A stretch of DNA of 64,000 nt from Muricea muricata (lineage: Eukaryota; Cnidaria; Anthozoa; Malacalcyonacea; Plexauridae), in assembly GCA_963855995.1 (NCBI GenBank), contig OY979721.1, positions 4,526,001 to 4,590,000 of the forward strand, written 5' to 3'. The notes under the pieces were generated by a model. That model was given only the letters and a program-made list of their open reading frames with translations, was not told the origin of the DNA and did not search any database. The position numbers were made by a program, and so were the translations under genes. Below are positions 1-12,400 of the stretch, piece by piece (the first letter of the stretch is position 1; each line of letters opens with the position of its first letter).

Positions 1-204
1 TGGCTCAAGTGAAGACCTTTACTTGACTCTAGTGAAGAAATTGACTTGACTCTAAGAACGGGATGCAATTAAATTTAAAGACGACTCCGTCCAAATGTAC
101 TGTGTTGGATTGACTTTAGTTCAGTGATTATTTACTTGACTTTATTGAAATGATTAACACAATACAGCAATTGTGATCACTTGTACAAGTCTGGTCAATC
201 TTAC

Positions 205-447
205 CATCGGGTCCATTGGTTAACTGCACATTTTTCAGCAAGCCATTCTCTTTATTCACGACATCTTTGCCCCCAAATGTTTTGTCCAAGGGAAACAAAC
301 CGACAGGTTTTGGCAAAGCTAAAATACAAAACTGTTTATCATGAAATCACACTGACATGCACATAACAAAAATTTTCATATTTTTACCATAAATGAACTT
401 AAACGTACCTGATGATTCAGACGAAGGACCGGGCCCAGTTCTGCCAT
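205..447 (-). CDS. Mosaic gene exons 35-36: short linker and start of a further LamG-like module
   Basis: Exon 35 (409-447) encodes a 12-residue Gly/Ser/Pro linker. Exon 36 (205-318) encodes GLFPLDKTFGGKDVV and about 20 further residues; the pattern (Gly, hydrophobic Pro-Leu-Asp, then GLLKNVQLTNGPDG) resembles the opening strand of LamG-like domains. The donor at 204 (GTAAGA) leaves phase 1, so the gene continues beyond the left edge. Nothing convincing is coded between 1 and 204. Confidence 0.6.
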
Positions 448-3400
448 CTTCAGAAAAGAACGAAAAACAGCTTATGCAAGAATATACCTATTAACTCTAA
501 ACTGTTCTTCCTATAGTTCCAACAAGGATCATCTCTAGTCCTAAACTGTTCTTCAAATTTGTTTTTAACTGTTCTTCCTGGGTCCAGTGAGGATTATCTC
601 TTATTGATCCAGTGTTACTGGAGGAGGAATCTAAACTAAGCTAAACTAAACTAAACTAAACTAAACTAAACTAAACTAAACTAAACTAAACTAAACTAAA
701 CTAAACTAAACTAAACTAAACTAAACTAAACTAAACTAAACTAAACTAAACTAAACTAAACTAAACTAAACTAAACTAAACTAAACTAAACTAAACTAAA
801 CTAAACTAAACTAAACTAAACTAAACTAAACTAAACTAAACTAAACTAAACTAAACTAAACTAAACTAAACTAAACTAAACTAAACTAAACTAAACTAAA
901 CTAAACTAAACTAAACTAAACTAAACTAAACTAAACTAAACTAAACTAAACTAAACTAAACTAAACTAAACTAAACTAAACTAAACTAAACTAAACTAAA
1001 CTAAACTAAACTAAACTAAACTAAACTAAACTAAACTAAACTAAACTAAACTAAACTAAACTAAACTAAACTAAACTAAACTAAACTAAACTAAACTAAA
1101 CTAAACTAAACTAAACTAAACTAAACTAAACTAAACTAAACTAAACTAAACTAAACTAAACTAAACTAAACTAAACTAAACTAAACTAAACTAAACTAAA
1201 CTAAACTAAACTAAACTAAACTAAACTAAACTAAACTAAACTAAACTAAACTAAACTAAACTAAACTAAACTAAACTAAACTAAACTAAACTAAACTAAA
1301 CTAAACTAAACTAAACTAACTTTATTCACAACGGATAGCTCTATTAGTTCTAAACTGTTCTTCCAGGAGGTCCAGTAGGGATCATCTCTGATCGATCTAG
1401 TGTTTCTACACGGAAAAACCTAAACTGGATTAACTTATACTAGATAGCTCTTTCAGTTCTAAAGGAGGAAACTACAGGAGGAAAGCTGACGTAAACCAAC
1501 TATATTTATACTGGAGAAATTTATCTATATTAGATAGCTCTATAGGTTTAAATTCAACCCCATCCCAACCAACCTTGCAGTTTCCAGCTTAAGTGTTTCT
1601 GTTTAATAGGACCTTCAAAGTGTCCACTCGGCATTTCTACAGCAACCGACGCGCAGTCCCCGAGTTTCTCTGCTTTCTGATAAACCGTGATGTAGTAAAA
1701 CTTGCCCTCTTTCATGCGGATTTTCTCCGACTTCTGCTCAGCGTATCTGATAAAATGACAAACCATGCAATCTTCGTTGTATACACACCAAAGTCATTTT
1801 ATTTATACCTTATGAAGTATATATTTTTACTCACTTTAACCACTCGTTGTGGTCCGTCCAACCAGTGATTGACACAACTTTACGTAAGTTTGTTTCGCTC
1901 TCATCTGAACTAATCCAGAGCTCCCCTGTGCTATCGGCGGCAAGATAGAACCTGCAGCATGAAATATTGATTTGTAAATGAACATGGATGATCTTATAGA
2001 AATACGATATAATAGAGAATCGAGAAAAAGGAAAGAAAGATATAATCGAGTAGGAAGGATAAAAATGGAAGATGTTGCAAGAGAAAACTGTGAAAATGAA
2101 ACATGTTACAGGAGAATAAAGGAAGAATAGTAGGAAGAGAGAGAAGAAGGAATTATAAGAGAATAAAGTACGATATTCTGTCTGATGTTTGACATAGAAG
2201 ATTTTGAAAAAACACGAATAAAGGAAATTCAAGTAAGACAATGAATTAAGAAAGAAGAAAGATATATAGGAGTCGAGAAATAAAGGATTTCTAATTGCGA
2301 TCACGAAACATTCATAATCATGGAACATCTATAAGAGTATGTTGGCAGAAAGACGAACGTGAACGTACACACATAAAGATGAACGTGAGACATATGATAA
2401 AGGTGAAAGATGGAAGGCAGAAAAAAGGAAAGGAGTCAAATAGGAAGTAACATCCAGATCCAAAAATTTTTTAGAATTAAGAAATGAAAAAAAACGTACT
2501 TAGATGATGTGTGCGATAGTGTTCGTGAAAAACACAAAAAAATATGGATTTGAGGTTCAAACGAAAATTTTGTGCATCAGCTTTTACGACTAATGTCATT
2601 TTTTTTAGTTTACTCGATTCTGATTGGTTAAAAAGTGTGCCGATTAATCCTTAATTATCCTCGATTAAAAATTAATCGGCACGGAAACGAGCTATACGTC
2701 ATGTAGTAAAATGTTTTTGTGATAAAATTTGTCAACATTTTTGTATTTTTATTTTGAAATATTCAAAAAATCAGCAGTTTTTTTTACAAAAATGTTCACA
2801 AGGTGGTTAAATACTTTCGATGGATGACCGTTTGAGAAAAATTTTTCATACACATGTACAGTGATTATCTGTAATTTTGCATCCTAGAATGGCTCTAATT
2901 AATTGTTCTAATCTGTTAAATGTTTTGAAAATGACATTACTTATCATAACTTTTTACAACTGCTGCAAAGTCTTTAGAAAACAGAGGTCCCTACCTGTAG
3001 TCCCCTGTCTCGGGAGCGATGAAATAGCCACGAACTCGCGATCCATAATTATCCTCTACATTGTACGGGGCATCGAAATTATCAATTACCTCCACACTCG
3101 AGGGATTATTAGGGAAGTTTGGATTGGAAGTGAGATCTATCACCTGGTATCCACCCATGTCCTTCCACACTTCGCGCACAAGGCCAGCATAATGGTTACC
3201 TATGAACAATTACGAATGAAAAGAATTTTACATTTTGAAACCTTAATTTTTCCTTCAGTAGTAACATTGGATTAATGAAAGATGGCCCTTACTGGAAAGG
3301 GGAACTGTTTAGAACTGATAGAGCTTGTTTAGGCTTTGTCCTGTAGTAACACTGGGTCAAAAAGTGATGATTTTTACTGAACCTCTTGGAAGAACAGTTT

Positions 3401-6400
3401 AGAACTGACAGAGCTGTCCAGTATAAATAAAGTTAGTTTAGTTTAGGTTTCTTCCTGTATTAACACGAGATCAATGAGATGATCCGTACTGGTCCTCTCG
3501 GAAGAACAGTTTAGAACTGATAAAGCTGTCCAGTATGATAAGAGATGATCCTCACCGTGCCGAATAAAAAAATTTCGTTCATCATCTCACCTGGCCGTCT
3601 CCATTGTAGCGTCTCTTTGGTCAATGGCCGGATATATCGTCCGCTGGGCAGTTTAACCCCGGCAGAAAGACTGTCACTGGAACTTGTCCCTTTCTGAACT
3701 GCGACCACGAAATAATACCGGCCTGCGTCGAGATTGACATGTTTAGAACTCTGGGAAGGCGACCTATTCCACTGATTATGCGAACTACCCTTTGTGAAGG
3801 ACACCATCTTCTTCAAGCCACTTTCCTGGCCGTTTTTGCTCAACCACATTTCGGCAGACTCGCTGCCGGACAAAAAGAACGTGTATGCTCCAGTCTCCGG
3901 TGGGATAAAGTACCCCTTTACTTTTGTCCCGTAATCTCGGTCCAGATCAAAAGGTGCGTCAAAGTTCTCGATTATTTGAATGTCTGAGGGATCGTTAGGA
4001 TAGTACGCGCTCGAGCGCAGGTCGCTCACTCTAGATCCAGGAATATTGCGCCATATTTCGCGGATTAAACCGGGGTAGGGCATACCTGGGTAACAAAACA
4101 TATTGTCATTATTAGAAGTGTGAATTGCGTCGTACCACAAAAGTGAACAAGAGCAGTTTGTTTTTACAAATTATCAGTGTAGGGAAACACTTTATACACA
4201 ACTGAGAAGTGAGAACACTAAATCTTGTAAATTGTTACTAGTTCGAATTCACTGTTAAGTGACGTGTTCCACATTTTCTTCGCTGACCACGCTCATGCAA
4301 AGCTTTCCTCTGGGTATCATTCGTATTCACCCCGCAGCGTCTTTGCTGAAACGTTCACACACGCCTGCTGCAAGTTGTGAACGGCAGGTTGGACGCAAGT
4401 TGATTCTGTTTATCCTCAAGCTTGATGCAATGTGTTTCAACTACTTGCAACAAGTCTGATTCTCACAGACTTGATGCAACTTGATGAAGCCAACAGACAT
4501 GATGCAACTTGATGACAAACTTGAATCAAGCAGCTAAAATCCGCAACTTGCATCAAGTCTGTAGCTTTTCTGGCTGTGCATAGTTGTTCAAATTGTTTTT
4601 CTCGAAGAGCGCCCTATTCCACAGTCACAAATTAGTTACATTTCATCTGTAATTTTTAGCCTTTCCTAATTCCTAGATAAAGACCGAAGTAGACATTAGC
4701 GCTTGTAGATACAGATAAAAAAATGTCCTAATTCCTTACTTTTATCTCCAAACAGTCCGCCCATATCATCATCTGTTAGATATCGCTCATAGATAGCAAG
4801 AGAACTGATGGCAAATTCCGCCGAGCCGAGTTTTGACTCCTTGTTCTTTTTCCCAATGATAAACGAGGACTTTCCCTTTCGGGCAACAATCGGGACGCTC
4901 TTTGGTAACTTCGTCGACCCTCGGAAATTGCCGTCCATGTAGAGGGTCAAACCTTTTGCTAGACTCCAGGACAGGGCAACGCGTTGCCATCTGAGAAAGA
5001 GAAAATAGGTTTACTTGAAATCCAAGCTAATATCCTAATACAGGAGGAAATACGAACTAAACTAACTTTATATAATCATACTGAATAGTTCTGTCAGTTC
5101 TAAACTGTTCTTCCTAACGATCCAGCAAAGATCATCACTTATTAATCCAGTGTTAACGCAAAAAGAAAAATAGACTAATCTAACTTTATTTATCCTGGAT
5201 AACTTTATCAGTTCTTAACTGTTCTTCCTGGACGGTCCTAAGCCAACTTTATTTATACTGGGTAGCTCTATCAGTTCTAAACTGTACTTCCTAGATGTTC
5301 AATGAGGATAATTTCTTATTCATCCAGTATTGCTACAGGACAGTCTAATCTCTTAACTTTAGATGTTCTAGAATCTTCTCTCTAGTGCGAGGAAGGTCTT
5401 AATTCTGACCTGATAGTATAAAGAGGTGCTCGTACGGTCCATTTCAAAGTGTCTTCTTTGGTACTCATTGCGACGTCAAAATACAGATTATTGTTGACGA
5501 TATAAGCTGAGATACCAGAAGCCTCGTCGCCGCTCTTCAGAATGTACTTAGGATCCGTGTAGGAACGGACAACCTAAAGAAGATAAGCTATATAGATTAG
5601 CTGCGTTTTACACTGAGAGAAACAAAAAGTTGCAGCAACTCTGTTGCTGGCTCGTTACATTGCAGTCATCAAGCCGATACAGGATACGTTTGCATCGCTT
5701 GCCGTGGCTTGATCACAACAAGTCTGCTGGCAGTTTGATGAAGTTGATTGAATGTTAAAACCTTTTATGTACAAGCTCGATGTATGTGCGTTTTAACAAG
5801 CGCAAATCTGCAAAAATTGCGTTGCATCACATCCAAATTTCCACTTGAAGAACCTTACAGGCTTGATGAAACTCCCATAAGCCAAAAAATCTACCGCTTG
5901 CATCTAGTCTGGGACATTTATGCTTGCACACTCCAGTGTACAATTTTCTGACTTACAAGGAAGTTGATTGCCTAATCGAGAGGATGCAACGCAATAAATT
6001 GGCGAAACGATAGGTTGACATAGCGGTAGTGGAACCTCACTAATGTCTTATCACCAATTTCAGTTTTTGTGTTTCTCCATTTTATTTAGTTTTTAAACCA
6101 AGAAAATATAATACTTCACCTTGTCAAACTTGAGCTTGCAGCTGTAGCTGAAACCAGCCAAGCATTTTGCCGGATTACTCAGGCATTCGTTGTCGAAGTC
6201 TCCAGCATCCATGAAACTCTCTTCATCCGCGCTCACAAACAGTCCACCATCGACTGGTTTTACTGATCCTTTCACGTTGATTGCACCCGTGTTTGGAATG
6301 ATAGCTCTGTTAGAAATATAAGTTTGAAGAAGCTTTATTATTTAATTTGGTTTCATTCGGTTTGTTTTGTTTTGGCTTAGTTTGACCATATCTAATTGTA

Positions 6401-9400
6401 ACCCTCACACTAAATCTAACCCAACCAATGTTTAGAGTAATAGCTATGTTAGAAACACTAATCTTAACCATGACAATAAACCTATTCTAGCCTAACCCGT
6501 GTTAGGAAAGATAGATCTGTTAGAAATACAAGTTTTGAAATGAGTTATTAGGTTTGGTTCGCGTTGGCTTTCCAGTTAACCCTAACGACACATTAAAAAT
6601 CGAACCTATGAACTCCACAGGCATACTGAGATTATTCTGGGGTATTTTCCGGGTTGGAGAGTTTTCCATTCATTCGTTTTCCACCAAAATATCATTTTTG
6701 ATGACCATTACCAATTAATGATTATCATTTATGTTGACCATTACCAAATAACCATTACCAATTACGATAGCTGGCAGTAACCGACACAAATTGTCACAGA
6801 AAACATTAAAATATAAAAGAATGAGTGTTTTGACCGTTTCAATAAAGTACACTGTATTAAACAAACATCACATGTCTTCAAACTGTCGTCAGTCAAATCT
6901 CATGAGTTCTCATCACCTGTCTCTCTTGACCCGGCTTACGTACCAAGGCTTTGCCGAGGTTTGACAAAAGTGGGCAAGAGTGTTACCCCGGCTAGGTACG
7001 CCCCTCATGTTATTGGAGGTTAAACACGCGTGCTTTGACGATTTCGCCCCTAATGTCAGCACGACAGCGGAAAAGAAAAGAAAAGAAAGGACAGAATAAC
7101 TCATCTAACCTCTTCTTGGAAGTCGCCAATTTAGCCAAGAGCCATCTGTAGCTTGGCAAAACTATTTGAAAAAAGGATTACACGGCAAAAAATTATCAAC
7201 CTGTAGCAATGCTGTTGAGAACAAGATTGAACAATGTTGTTCTGCCCACATTGTTCAACGTTGTTGACAATATTGAACAACATTGTTACACCCGATTCAG
7301 GCTCAACAATATTGTTCAATGTTGTTGACAACTATGAACAATGTGGGCAGCACAACACTGTTCAATCCTTTTATACTGCAGGCTCATAATTTTTGGCCGT
7401 ATAGTTATAAATCATGACAAATATGACCAGCGTAAGCACTGGTTACTTCATGTTAAAGATCGAACAAGACGCAGATAATGTTGTCTACCTGTGTCATCGT
7501 AAGTGAAAACGAATGGAATGTTCTCAGAACTCAGAACTCTGGGATAGACAGATAGTGAACTGATGAACATCCTGAAACAAGCAAGAGAATATTATAAGCT
7601 AATGTGAGATTTTTAAGCTGGGGCTTACATTGTCTGGTTTCTTGATCAAACGCTCTGCTAACTGGCGAAACATCAATTTAACTGCACTACCTTTATTGGC
7701 AACGTTAGTTCGAGATGTGATCATGGAAGCCTTGACAGTGTCAACCAGCATATTAGGTACTTATGCGATAAAATGAGGTGGTTAATTCTAATCTCTTACT
7801 TCGTGTAAACATCATTAGTGCCCTTTCCAATGAGCAAATGCGTCTGTTCATCCTTTACAGGCGAAATTTTGAAGCCATGTTTCACTTTGTCCTTGAACGC
7901 CCCATTTACATAAAGTGCAAGCCCACTGCTCTTTTTCCACGTCATCACGATATCTTGCCATTCATTGGTCATCAGGTCTGTGCCTAGTTCCCACGCCTTG
8001 TTGCCTGTGCTGACGCGATAATGAAGCGAATTATCCCGGATGTACACTGATACACCCCGATTTCCTCCGCTCGTGTCCATCACGATGTGCTTGTCTTTGT
8101 AGGTTTTTGATGTATCATCAAGGTTTATCTGAAACACGCAATGAGTGTAGGATCTTCAAAAAGCGAGTAAGACTACGTAAAGTTCTTTCCTGTAGAAGAA
8201 CAAGAGATGATCCTTACTGGACCTCTAGAAAGAACAGTTTAGATCTGATAAAGCTATCCAGTGTAAATAAAATTAATTTAGTTTAGGTTTCCTCTAGTAT
8301 TAACACTGAATCAATAAGAGATGATCTTTACTGGACCTCTAAAATGAACAGCTTAGAACTGATAGAAATCTCCTGCTCTCTCAAAGAGCTTCTTTCTATG
8401 ATAACAGTGGATTTAAGAAATCATGTTTTCTCAATATCCTGGAAGATCTAAAAGACAATTCAGAATAGACAAAGCTAGTGTTGATTTCTCACGAACCTGC
8501 ATCGCCACAGACAGTCCTTTAATACACAGGTCTGGATCTGAGAGACATTTTCCATGGAAGTCGCCTCCATCCAGCCAGGCGTCAACACCGTTCAGTTCAA
8601 TCCCACCTTGAACCTGACGAACATTCCCATGAGGCTCCGCGTGATCGGTGCCGCGGGTATGACCAGCGGTTGTTTTGAGAAGTGGCCAAAAGTGAACAGG
8701 AACGGCTGAAGAGAGAAAATACTCGACTTAGGTAATTCTTATTGCGCACTATCGTGCAGCAGATCGTGGTAAACCAAGATCAAACCCAACTTCTCTAATG
8801 AGCCCAACCCTTTCTAATAAGCTCCCTCCGTAGTAAGCTCCATCTCTAATTGATCTTCTTCCTATCAAGCCCACGTTTATAAGGCCCATCGCTGACAAGC
8901 CCATTCTGTGATAAATCGGCCTCTCTGGTAGACCATCCTCCCTGATAAGCCCTCTCTCTAATACACTGGCCTCTAATAATCCCTCCTCTATATAATAAGA
9001 CCTACAAAATTTGAGTTTCCATCGTGTTTACCTGGCGATGAACCACCAATGGGAGAAAGATCTTCCAATAAATTATCTTGACTCTGATTTCGAAGCAAAG
9101 CAACTACAGGAGGAGAAATTGTGTCGTCCATTCTGTCCTGGGTCGAACCTTTTGGAGCTAAAAAAATGAATTTAAAATATTGCTGTAAACTGTAAAGGTT
9201 TTTCAGCAATGTATGCTGTCTTGGGCTAGAATAAATTTGGAAGAGTTTGAACTTATAAACGAGAACACAACATACTATACAAGCAGTTGTTTATGTAATG
9301 TAGTCGGGGAGGCAGAGGTAATTTTACCTACCTTCTCGAGGGGCAAATCCATTTTGCTCTTAAATTGTCCGTTGGATGCCCAATATAACAATTCTGAATG

Positions 9401-12400
9401 TTGTTTAGCCCGATTTATCTTGTGGGGTTCGGTGAACACGTTTTCCTTCAGTTTTATTATAAAACTATTATGAGATCAAAAATAGCAAACTTTCAAGTTC
9501 GCTCATTTGAAAAATAACTTGTATCATCAGAAAGCTTATAAAAAACAACATATAAGACATGATTACGGGCACCCTGCTTTTTCAAGCCATTTTTGAGTTA
9601 TCGCTGCTTCAAAATAGAAAAATGTGCTAAAATGGCGCTAATTTCCTGGGCACTAGTCTGAAAATAAGTTTTCAAACGTCATAACTCAACAAAAAAATAA
9701 AAGTAACCATAATAATGTGTTATATGAAGTTTGTTATTACTTTTTGATAACGTAAGTGGTTTTTCTTAGAAGTAAATCTGAAATTTCGCCTTTTTTGACA
9801 ATAATATAGTTTTATAGACAATTTAGGAAAAAACGTGTTGGCTGGAACCCACAAGAAATTTTACCGCGTTCAACATGCAGAAACAAATTTATTAGACCTA
9901 AAGGTACAATATAAACTAAAATGAAACTTCCCCTCGATATGGTAAGTAAAAAAGTATTTTTGTACCTCTGCCTTCCTGACTATTTGTGTTCAACTATCTG
10001 CCTTACGATGTAGATTTCGAAGACGATACAAGACAACGAAGGCTGGCCAGAAAGCGGGCGGAAGCAGAGATAAATTTACTGGGGAGAGAATGCGGAGCGG
10101 GACAACCCTAGCATTGTCTAAATAGAGTGCAGGAGGCGATATCTTTAATGATAAAGCAGGAACATATTAGAGACATAATAAAATACACACTATACACAAC
10201 AGTAATTTGAATACTTTAAAATGCAGCAATTTAAAATACAGTAACACGATTGCAAACAAACTATGTCAATTGCTCGACATGTAATATCCACGCTACCTGG
10301 CTGAGCATCCCTCCCCCTCCCCCTCCCCCCCCCCCCGCACCAGATCATGCTGGACCATCATTGGGCAGAAGGCTAGCAAATAAATTTGAGTGAAGCTACA
10401 GGGTTTCGAGTATAAATATAGATAAGGCTGTGACAGAAGATAAATTAAATATTAACTGAGTATAAGAAACATAACTCAGGGACAAGCAAAGCAAAGAAAA
10501 CAATACCCACGTTACTGAAGGAAAAATAAATTCAGCAGCAGATGAATACATATATGGTGTCAATCAGGTATCAAGTTATGTACATTCGAAGACACCGAAA
10601 TTATCTTGAGAAGCTTTGATTATTCCGTAGTATTTCGAAAGAAAAATAACGTTGTACTAACACGTGTGTATTCTAGAGGTTTTGCTGTTCGTCATTTATA
10701 AAAACATTTCCCGCGATCAATTTGAATATCGCGTCATCAAAATTTTTTAAAGTTAAGATTGAACTGCACAACTTTCGAAAGCTGATTCGTTATCTTGGAA
10801 TTAGTCCAATAGTCTTTTAAACTTAGATTTTACTTAATAAGCTTTCAGGGAAAGTGTGAAATGTTACGAGCATTTACTTTTTTTTCACATACTACGACCT
10901 TTTTAAACTAAATTTAACTTAAAACATTTTTGATGACGCCATTTTTAAATAACCTGGGGCCGGTTGTTCGAAGCCCGTTTAGCTTAAACGGTGGTTAAGC
11001 TAAAAAAAGAAACCAAGTTTATAGATTCATTCAACAACCAAACTAAAAGTTTTGAACTTTAATATAATGATTATGCTTACAACTACATATTTACTATAAA
11101 ATATTTAAGTTAACTGTTTTATCGAGTGATGTAAGAGTGTTATTTAATTTTGATTTATCCGCCGTTTACGCTAAACAGGCTTCGAACAACCGGCCCCAGA
11201 TCGCGAGAAATATTTTTATGAATGACCTACAGCAAAACCTCGAGAATACATACGTGCAAGTACAAAGTTCGCATACATGCCTACTTTTCTTTCATAATAC
11301 TACAATTGAATAATTACATCATCTCAAGCATTCAACTAACAATTTTGGCGCCTTTAAATGTACATACACATATATTCATCTGCTGTTGAATTTATCCTTC
11401 CTTCAGTAACGTGTGTATTGTTTGCTTCGCTTTGCGAGTTCCTAATTAACGTTTCTTTTACTCTGTTTATTTTAATTTATCTTCCATAGCCTTATCTATA
11501 TACTTTTCTGTGCGTGATGTTAACTCGTTTTACGTATCTAATAATTTATGAATGATTCTATGACATATATTTTAATTAAGTTTCAATCGCATTTAAATGC
11601 TCATAATTCAATACAATTTGAATAGTCAATGATAAATCAATCTCATTGATTTATAATTGAAATTTGTTTGTCCTATTTCCAGATAGCAAGAAAGAAAAAC
11701 TTTTTCCAGCTCTGCCCGCCGAGGGCTTAGAGCAATAGAAGTTTTTGATTTGTGTCCTCTCCACATTAGGGAGTGTAGATTTAAAAAAATTTTCTTCTAC
11801 AAGACAAAGACTATGAATAATTTGTGCTTCCAGCTGCGTAATCATACCCAATAAAGCGGCAAACTAAACATCATCACGTTCCTATAAACAAGGAACAAAA
11901 TTACCTTTTTTACAAATGAAGTCATGCGTCTTTTGACATGACTCGTCCTGCCATGAACCGCTGGGCGACTTAAGGAGGGCGCAGGACACTCCGCCGTTGT
12001 TTGGCGAGGCATCGTTCCAGTTTGTATAAGATGAGGTCATCTTATCAGTCCAAGTCCAGTCCCCTTCGCTCTCGCGATCATTGTAACCAATCCAGACATC
12101 GCCATCTGAGTAGACCTTAGAAGAAAATGAAACAAACAATTTTGCCTCCAGTTGCACGACTAGAAATTATACGGCTAATCAGTATAAATAAAGTTAGTTT
12201 AGTTTAGGCTTTCTCCTGTAGTAAAACTGGATCAATAAGAGATGATCCTTCCTGGACTTCTAAAAAGAAAAGTATAGAACTGATAGAGCTACAGGTATTC
12301 AGCATTAATAAAATTAGTTAAATAATATTAATAAAGCTGCTACTAAATCTAATACTACCAGTTTAGCTCAGGGCTCCTGCTGTAGCTTAACAATACAAGA

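Noticed and set aside
631..1320. Interstitial telomere
   Set aside because: The unit is CTAAA, not TTAGGG or CCCTAA, and it grows out of a dispersed repeat.
1831..2328. 165-codon frame on the minus strand rich in Phe/Ser/Tyr
   Set aside because: The real exon 33 ends at 1951 with a consensus acceptor; the rest is AG-rich intron read as a hydrophobic frame.
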